Below, one piece after another: positions 59,600-64,000 of a DNA stretch of 64,000 nucleotides. The stretch spans positions 372,001-436,000 of the forward strand of contig NZ_JAAAPL010000001.1 of NCBI RefSeq assembly GCF_011317445.1, given 5' to 3'. The stretch comes from Chelativorans multitrophicus (GTDB taxonomy: Bacteria; Pseudomonadota; Alphaproteobacteria; Rhizobiales; Rhizobiaceae). Made by a program: the position numbers and the translations under genes. The notes beneath the pieces were generated by a model, which was not told the DNA's origin, made no database searches, and was given only the letters and a program-made list of their open reading frames with translations. The stretch's first letter is position 1. The number at the start of each line of letters is the position of its first letter.

Positions 59600-60085
59600 A
59601 ATGGGTGCGATCCTGATGGAGGATCTCCCTCTCCTACAGAATTGCCGGTTGCACAAGCCAGAGATTGGCAGCTGCGGGCCTCTATAGTTCTCCGACGCGC
59701 CGTAGCGGTGAACCCGTGGGGCCGAGCGCGTTGCAATGCAACGCAGCGCCCCTGCGGCGCGGTGCCGTGCTGGGCATCCTTTTCGTCATCATCTAGCCGG
59801 GCTGCTGCATCGCGGGGGGTTGGCGTGCTACCAACACCGACCGGGCCGCTGCTTTATGGGCCATAGACCCATAACCTCCCCACATGGCCTCTTCTTCATC
59901 AACTTACAAGTGTGTCGCCGCGCCGTTATTGGAAATCCCAATGCGCCGGCGCACATTTTCATGGATCGCTTTTGTGTGAAGCAGGTAGTGAGGGTTAAGG
60001 GAGACAATCAGGTGGGAAGATCGATTTCAAAAGCATAGTGAAACAAGAGTCAGGAATTGTCCCACAGATTCTATAGGTATTTGAA
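59600..60085. other. Gene-poor region with two hairpins
   Basis: 486 bases without a credible gene. It holds a 17-base near-perfect palindrome GCGTTGCA-A-TGCAACGC at 59728-59744 and a seven-base hairpin TTATGGG / CCCATAA at 59854-59874. Frames open here are short, Ser/Arg-rich and lack ribosome sites. It precedes the autotransporter remnant and may be the scar of a deletion. Confidence 0.6.
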
Positions 60086-60106
60086 TTGTTGCATTTTGTC
60101 AGTCCG

Positions 60107-60271
60107 GGAGTGGGCGGCACGCTGACATGGTATGCCAATAACGGCTTCTATCTCGATGGTCAGGCGCAGGTCACTTGGTTCGACAGCGATCTAAGTTCCA
60201 GCACAGCAGGCCTGTTGCTTGCGGATGGCAATGATGGCGTTAGCTACGCACTCAGCCTCGGGATGCTTTGA
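60107..60271 (+). pseudogene. Remnant of an autotransporter beta-barrel domain
   Basis: 55 codons (GVGGTLTWYANNGFYLDGQ, then QVTWFDSDLSS) that read like the C-terminal translocator of rhizobial/Brucella AIDA-type autotransporters, which are normally about 280 residues within proteins of 1000 or more. The start (TTG at 60086) and everything upstream lack the passenger, and the frame stops in mid-barrel (ALSLGML). So this is a truncated, inactive fragment; the surrounding sequence does not resume the barrel in another frame. Confidence 0.72.
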
Positions 60272-60373
60272 AGAAATAGAAACGGCTTGCGGCGGTGCGG
60301 CCTTTGCCGGAGTCCATACGCTCAACTTTCGGCGAGGGTGGCGGGGGTGCGGTGCTCCCCACGCCGTAGCCCA

Positions 60374-60595
60374 TCACCTGACGTTCGTGCGACCTACAGT
60401 GTCGTTACGCCGGCTGCGACCCATTAAACCTCCTAAGCCCAGTAAGCCAAGAAGGCCCAACCAGCCCCAGTCGAAGTCTTCGCCAGTGTCCTCGGCTCCG
60501 GCAGGTGGTGTTGTTGTCTCTTGCGAAAAGGCAGGTGCTGCGCTTGCGGTTAAGCTGGCAGCTACCATTAGGGCGAATAGAGATTTGGTAAGCAT
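60374..60595 (-). CDS. WGxxGxxG-motif small exported protein
   Basis: 73 aa, ATG 60595 with GGGAG 6 bases ahead. Signal peptide of about 24 residues (ending AFS), a short acidic Thr/Pro linker (residues 25-42, with EDTGEDFD), then W43-G-x-x-G-x-x-G inside a Leu/Gly-only hydrophobic helix (LGLLGLLGLGGLMG) and a basic end (RSRR). This is the WGxxGxxG tripartite tail, which in databases marks a C-terminal membrane-anchoring/sorting-type signal of unknown machinery. Here almost the whole mature protein is the tail. Confidence 0.78.
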   Translation of the reverse strand: MLTKSLFALMVAASLTASAAPAFSQETTTPPAGAEDTGEDFDWGWLGLLGLLGLGGLMGRSRRNDTVGRTNVR

Positions 60596-60795
60596 TGCAT
60601 TCTCCCATTGTTCAAGCGCGGGCCTAACAGATGGGTGTGACTGTTGTTCCTGTGGGGCTATCGGGGCGGCAAACTCGGCCCAGTCGCCGGGCTACTTCCG
60701 ACGGCAGGGGCTAAAGGAATGGCCGGGACGGCATCTCAGCCCCCAGCAACAGCCGACAGTAGGAGCAGAAAGTAGGAAGAGGGCGGTTGCTGGAA

Positions 60796-61191
60796 TCACC
60801 CCTCGCCAATATCCTCGGGACCTCTTTTCATCGGCTCGATTGGCGGCTCGCTTACCAGGAACTTTGACTTCACCCACTCAGCAAACTTGCCGTTCGCAAC
60901 GCCATTCTCGGCAGAGCAATCGCTGGGGCCAGTCTCCACGTACAATGACTTTCCATCAAAGCACCCGGCCGTCTTGTAGTTTGATATCCTCGACCATCCA
61001 TCCGCGGCCTCAAAAATCTGTAGCGTTTCCCGGAAGAAGAAGCGGCCGACGACGCCGCACTTTACCGAGGGGCAGGTGTATCTTCTCAGGTCGTCAACTG
61101 CGACCCACTTCCGGGAGTCTGCCGAAGCTGGAGATATCGAAGCAATTATCGCCGCGACCGCCCCAAGAATTAAAGTCGTACTCGGTTGCAT
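60796..61191 (-). CDS. Secreted SH3-like domain protein
   Basis: 131 aa, ATG 61191 with AGGA about 8 bases ahead. Signal peptide of about 24 residues ending ASADS. Residues about 28-75 form a bacterial SH3-like fold (VDDLRRYTCPSVKCGVVGRFFF, then ADGWSRIS; given in pieces), with four or five Cys that may pair in the periplasm (CPSVKC, AGCF, DCS). SH3-like exported domains often bind cell-wall peptides. The gene stands alone in the accessory segment. Confidence 0.75.
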   Translation of the reverse strand: MQPSTTLILGAVAAIIASISPASADSRKWVAVDDLRRYTCPSVKCGVVGRFFFRETLQIFEAADGWSRISNYKTAGCFDGKSLYVETGPSDCSAENGVANGKFAEWVKSKFLVSEPPIEPMKRGPEDIGEG

Positions 61192-61414
61192 CAGCTAGGT
61201 CCTAATTGGTCATCTCATCAGGAAAGCATGGATGCCACTGACCGACAAGGACGGGGCGATGAGGACCGCTCGGCCTCAGAAGCCAGGCTGTTCGTTCAAC
61301 ACGCCGGTGCAATCAGATCCAGACAGCGTCGCTACCCATCTAAAGTGGGAGGAAGGAGATGCTTATGCTTCAACCCTTCCCCCGTTCACGACGTGTAGCT
61401 AATTTTCTGCGAGC

Positions 61415-61846
61415 TCAGCCCTCGGTGCTCGTCGCCTCGGAAGGTTCTGGCTCAACCACACGTGCTGGCACCTCTTCCATTGCCACCAATTGGGCTGCGC
61501 ATAGATCGTCGGCAGACGCGACTTGTTCCTTTAGGCCGGTGAATTGAGACCAGCCGCCGGCGCTGATGAAGTCGTCGCGCTCCCAGGATTTCGCTTCTTT
61601 CAGTTGGGCCAGGTTCTTCTCGGCGTTTGCGGCAGACAGAAAGTTATCGACACACAGGTTGGCGACGAGTTCAGCGCGAGCTTTCGACCGTGCTTCTTCT
61701 ACCATTTCTGTCGCCGTTCCGCCGGTGGTCCAGCCGCCAACGGTAAATCCAATTACCATCGTTGCGACAGCCGTGCCCACGCACGACCAAAACCAAAGCG
61801 TCTTCGTTGGTTGATAAGCCTCCCAGCTTTGCATGAATTTCGACAT
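61415..61846 (-). CDS. Single-span membrane protein of unknown function
   Basis: 143 aa, ATG 61846 with GGGGAG 6 bases ahead. One membrane span near residues 17-42 (FWSCVGTAVATMVIGFTVGG), then a soluble helical region with two Cys (NLCVDNF and DDLCAAQ) and an acidic, Pro-containing tail. Orientation and fold suggest a periplasmic-facing anchored helix bundle. I recognise it only as a pattern of rhizobial hypothetical proteins. Confidence 0.7.
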   Translation of the reverse strand: MSKFMQSWEAYQPTKTLWFWSCVGTAVATMVIGFTVGGWTTGGTATEMVEEARSKARAELVANLCVDNFLSAANAEKNLAQLKEAKSWERDDFISAGGWSQFTGLKEQVASADDLCAAQLVAMEEVPARVVEPEPSEATSTEG

Positions 61847-62190
61847 TTTTTCTCCCCTTGTTATTCACGGAAGATTTCCGTTTGCAACCTGAGCGTAACC
61901 GATGGCGACACGTATGTGAACCGTTGAAGGAAGAAACATAAATGTCGTACGCGAGCGCGCACGGACGAGCGTCCTGTGATCGAGATGCGCGACAGCGCAC
62001 GCGGTGCGTGGTGGGCTGGGTCGAGATCAAGCGCAGGCAGGGCATCAGAAATAAAGCAGTTTTTGCCGGTTCGCGCGCAGAGAAGTGCGCAAACTTTGAG
62101 TTGAATTTGTTTAGTCTGGTTTGGTTGTATTCCACGCGGCTTCTGCGAGGGGTTAAGCTCTTCTACACGCATCTGCCTGCACATTGGGGC

Positions 62191-62940
62191 ATGTCTAAAG
62201 GATGCAACAGCGTAACATACGCGCCGCTCGACACGCTCAAGCCTGTAGCGAAGGACGTCTGGATCGTAGACGGCCCGATGATCCGCTTCGGTATGGCGCC
62301 CTTGAAAATGCAGTTCCCGACGCGGATGACCGTGATCCGATCGAAGAGGAGGGCACTGTTCATTCACTCGCCGACACCACTGACGGATAGCTTGAAGGCT
62401 GAAATCGCAAACATTGGGGAAGTACGGCATATTGTTGGTCCGAATAGAATTCATTACTGGTGGATCCCTGAGTGGCGCACTGCGTTCCCAAAAGCGGAGG
62501 TCTGGCTCGCACCGCGCATCCGCGAACAGGCCAAGGGCAGGATCGACTTCGACGCCCCGGAACTCACAAAAGAGACCGGCTATCCGTGGGACGAAGAAAT
62601 AAAGACGTTGCCGGTCGCGGGCAGCTTCATGACCGAGGTAGAGTTTTTCCACCCCGCCAGCCGGACGCTGGTGCTCACGGACTTCATTGAGAATTTTGAG
62701 CCGAAGAAGCTTTCATGGTGGTGGCGGTGGCTCGCCAGGGCCGGCGGCGTGCTGGCCCCAAATGGTGGTATGCCGCGAGACATGCGGCTGACCTATTCAA
62801 GGCAGAAGCCACAGCTCAAGGCCGCCGTTGAGACCATGATCGGGTGGAACCCAGAGCGCATCATTCTTGCGCATGGGAAGTGGATCGAACGCGATGGCGC
62901 TGCCGAGTTGAAACGGTCCTTTGGCTGGCTTCTTGATTAG
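62191..62940 (+). CDS. DUF4336 domain-containing protein
   Basis: 249 aa from ATG 62191; the frame is open from 61942 but that leader has no similarity and poor codon quality. The pattern (VWIVDGPMIRFGMAPLKMQFPTRM, in pieces VWIVDGPMI and MQFPTRMTVI, then HIVGPNRIHYWW and the closing RIILAHGKWIERDG) matches DUF4336, a family with a metallo-beta-lactamase-like layout that lacks the full HxHxDH metal motif. Function unknown. No strong ribosome site is seen. Confidence 0.75.
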   Translation: MSKGCNSVTYAPLDTLKPVAKDVWIVDGPMIRFGMAPLKMQFPTRMTVIRSKRRALFIHSPTPLTDSLKAEIANIGEVRHIVGPNRIHYWWIPEWRTAFPKAEVWLAPRIREQAKGRIDFDAPELTKETGYPWDEEIKTLPVAGSFMTEVEFFHPASRTLVLTDFIENFEPKKLSWWWRWLARAGGVLAPNGGMPRDMRLTYSRQKPQLKAAVETMIGWNPERIILAHGKWIERDGAAELKRSFGWLLD

Positions 62941-63163
62941 CTTGATGCGATCTCACTGATGCTCACCCACATGGGGGAGAGAGGAAATCGCCCAGGTGCT
63001 TGATCAGGAAGTGCAACTCTTGCGGGAGCTCGGCTGATCAGTGCCAATGAGAGGCGCGGCGGCTCAAGCAGATGTCGGCGCCATCAGAAGCGCGAAGACC
63101 TTCGCGGCTCCGCACGCATCCTCCATTTGAAAAACAATCAAACCCCACCTGAGGAAATCAAAC

Positions 63164-63424
63164 ATGTCTCGCGGTGGCAAGCGGGAAGGCGCTGGGCGTA
63201 AACGCGGCGCACCGAACAAGGCAACGCAGGAGCGTCAGGCTAAGGTTGCTGCGACAGGGGCAACCCCGCTCGAAGTGATGATCCGCAAGATGCGGTTTCA
63301 CCTGGCAATAGCAGACCGGGAGATGGCGAAGGGCGAGGCGGCCGACACCGAGAAGGTGATTGCAGCCCTCGATAAGGCGGAGGCTTACGTTGGAAAACGA
63401 AAAAGGGCCAACACTGGTTATTGA
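63164..63424 (+). CDS. Small basic phage-like protein
   Basis: 86 aa, ATG 63164 with GAGG about 10 bases ahead. The N-terminus is GGKREGAGRKRGAPNKATQE, a Gly/Arg/Lys motif frequent at the start of small prophage and terminase-associated proteins; the rest is helical (PLEVMIRKMRFHL, then AADTEKVIAALDKAEAYV). It may be DNA-binding. No other phage gene is next to it, so it is either a remnant or an independent small gene. Confidence 0.6.
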   Translation: MSRGGKREGAGRKRGAPNKATQERQAKVAATGATPLEVMIRKMRFHLAIADREMAKGEAADTEKVIAALDKAEAYVGKRKRANTGY

Positions 63425-63429
63425 AGCAC

Positions 63430-63485
63430 CCCCTCATGCAAGATGAGCAAAATCGCCGCAGTTTTCGTCTTGACTTAATGAGGGG
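63430..63485. repeat. Compound inverted repeat after the phage-like gene
   Basis: Nested pairs: CCCCTCAT (63430-63437) / ATGAGGGG (63478-63485), CAAGA (63439-63443) / TCTTG (63468-63472) and AAAA (63449-63452) / TTTT (63462-63465). Together they give a long imperfect hairpin beginning 6 bases after a stop codon. It could be a transcript end, an sRNA fold or a protein site. Confidence 0.5.
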
Positions 63486-63551
63486 TCTTGTCGCAGAGGG
63501 CGAAACTAGAAGCACGGCAGCTCTGACGGTCGTGGAGCACGAGGGTTTGGA

Positions 63552-63953
63552 TTGCGAAAAATGCGTCTAGGGGTTCTGCGTTGCCGCCCCGACTTCATCG
63601 CGTTGATGATCGTGCTCTTGTCTCTGCAGGTCCATACCGAAGCGCCCCACCAAAAGGGATTGCAGGGCCACTCCCACGCCTCCTCGCATGATGGCCTGAT
63701 CCACGCTTCATCTGATGTGCTTGGGTCAGAGGAAGACGAAAGCACAGGATGCCATATCGCGAAGGCCATTCAAACTCAGCTTCTGCCCCGGCCTTGCGGG
63801 GAATTAGCCTCGGCTCTGGTGGCGGCGAAAGCCTCGGCTCTGGTGGCGGCGAAAGCCTCGTCCTTTTCGCACTTCACGGAACTGATCACGCCACCACCTC
63901 AAACCTTCAATTGGCGTTTTCCGCCCTTGGCGGAAAATGAATTGTCGACTTGA
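63552..63953 (+). CDS. Small His-containing exported protein, function unknown
   Basis: 133 aa from a TTG at 63552 with GAGGG 7 bases ahead; ATG 63561 is in frame. After a short basic start there is one hydrophobic segment (FIALMIVLLSLQ) that looks like a signal, then a His-rich part (GHSHASSHDGLIH, then CHIAK), an in-frame eight-residue duplication ASALVAAK (63807-63854) and a Pro-rich end (PPPQTFNWRFPP). Overall it resembles the small periplasmic His proteins found before metal-efflux operons, but no such operon is inside the window. It could be non-coding. Confidence 0.45.
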   Translation: MRKMRLGVLRCRPDFIALMIVLLSLQVHTEAPHQKGLQGHSHASSHDGLIHASSDVLGSEEDESTGCHIAKAIQTQLLPRPCGELASALVAAKASALVAAKASSFSHFTELITPPPQTFNWRFPPLAENELST

Positions 63954-63964
63954 AGGAAGGAACT

Positions 63965-64000
63965 ATGGACGGGAACAACGCTCAATTCGGGCCTACACGA
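63965..64000 (+). CDS. Start of an unidentified gene
   Basis: ATG 63965 has an excellent ribosome site (GAAGGAAGG, 5 bases ahead) 11 bases after the previous stop. Only 12 codons are in the window, too few to name it; the close spacing suggests an operon with the His-rich gene. Confidence 0.55.
   Translation, partial: MDGNNAQFGPTR

Noticed and set aside
59642-60038. Overlapping plus-strand frames of 74 and 100 codons
   Set aside because: Cys/Arg/Ser-rich, no ribosome site, no similarity, and interrupted by the palindrome at 59728 and hairpin at 59854.
61186-61398. 70-codon plus-strand frame between two minus-strand small genes
   Set aside because: No ribosome site, Arg/Ser-rich random composition and no signal or domain; the gap is only about 220 bases.

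Overview
The window is a stretch of chromosome from an alphaproteobacterium of the order Hyphomicrobiales (Rhizobiales), most likely a Phyllobacteriaceae relative such as Mesorhizobium, Nitratireductor, Chelativorans or Aquamicrobium. Support for this: GC content looks high throughout; there is a complete general L-amino-acid ABC transporter (aapJQMP), an ldtR/L,D-transpeptidase pair, a bacterial leucyl/arginyl-tRNA transferase (bpt), DUF2842 and DUF6163 proteins, a CBP3-type cytochrome bc1 chaperone, a metal-site variant HemB of the Mg type, and two Ku genes beside a three-domain LigD. The genus is inference from gene content only.

Layout. 1-4.3 kb: end of rplM, rpsI, agmatinase, argC, heme A synthase, a DUF2842 protein. 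4.4-12.5 kb: a compact exopolysaccharide locus with a CelD/BcsL-type acetyltransferase, a Wzz/BY-kinase-like co-polymerase whose ATPase motifs are degenerate, a Wza-type lipoprotein, a GT4 glycosyltransferase, an initiating phosphoglycosyl transferase and a Wzy/O-antigen-ligase-type membrane protein whose last codons run antisense into a tRNA-Pro(GGG) gene. 12.7-17.7 kb: TerC-family protein and a non-homologous end-joining cluster (ku > < ligD-ku). 17.8-25.6 kb: a small lipoprotein with a clear promoter and terminator, then CBP3 chaperone-yceD-plsX-fabH-ihfA-merR on the minus strand, divergent bamE, and a proton pyrophosphatase. 25.8-31.6 kb: one minus-strand operon glyA-nrdR-ribD-ribE-ribH-nusB-MFS with very tight or overlapping junctions.

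31.7-42.7 kb: L,D-transpeptidase and its MarR-type regulator LdtR, a coupled enoyl-CoA hydratase/DUF6163 pair, hemB, RDD protein, bpt with a structured leader, an AHSA1 protein, a secreted DUF6600-like protein with a long acidic Glu/Pro/Ala/Gln tail, and parC. 42.9-52.8 kb: an exported protein of unknown function, aspS, rnd, the polyphosphate pair ppk-ppx, a zinc-finger protein translationally coupled to an FAD monooxygenase. 52.8-58.9 kb: aapJQMP and metC; the AapM permease carries an unusual extra hydrophobic block.

58.9-64 kb is different in character: sparse, small, mostly secreted or membrane genes of unknown function (a WGxxGxxG-motif mini-protein, an SH3-like secreted protein, a membrane-anchored protein, a DUF4336 protein, a phage-like small basic protein, a His-rich exported mini-protein), a decayed autotransporter beta-barrel fragment and several hairpins. 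This looks like an accessory segment. No CRISPR array, intact insertion sequence or complete prophage was seen. No wholly new multi-gene system could be demonstrated; the strongest unusual signals are the pseudo-kinase co-polymerase in the EPS locus, the WGxxGxxG protein, the enlarged AapM, a terminator with no gene in front of it at 17.9 kb, and the hairpin leader of bpt.
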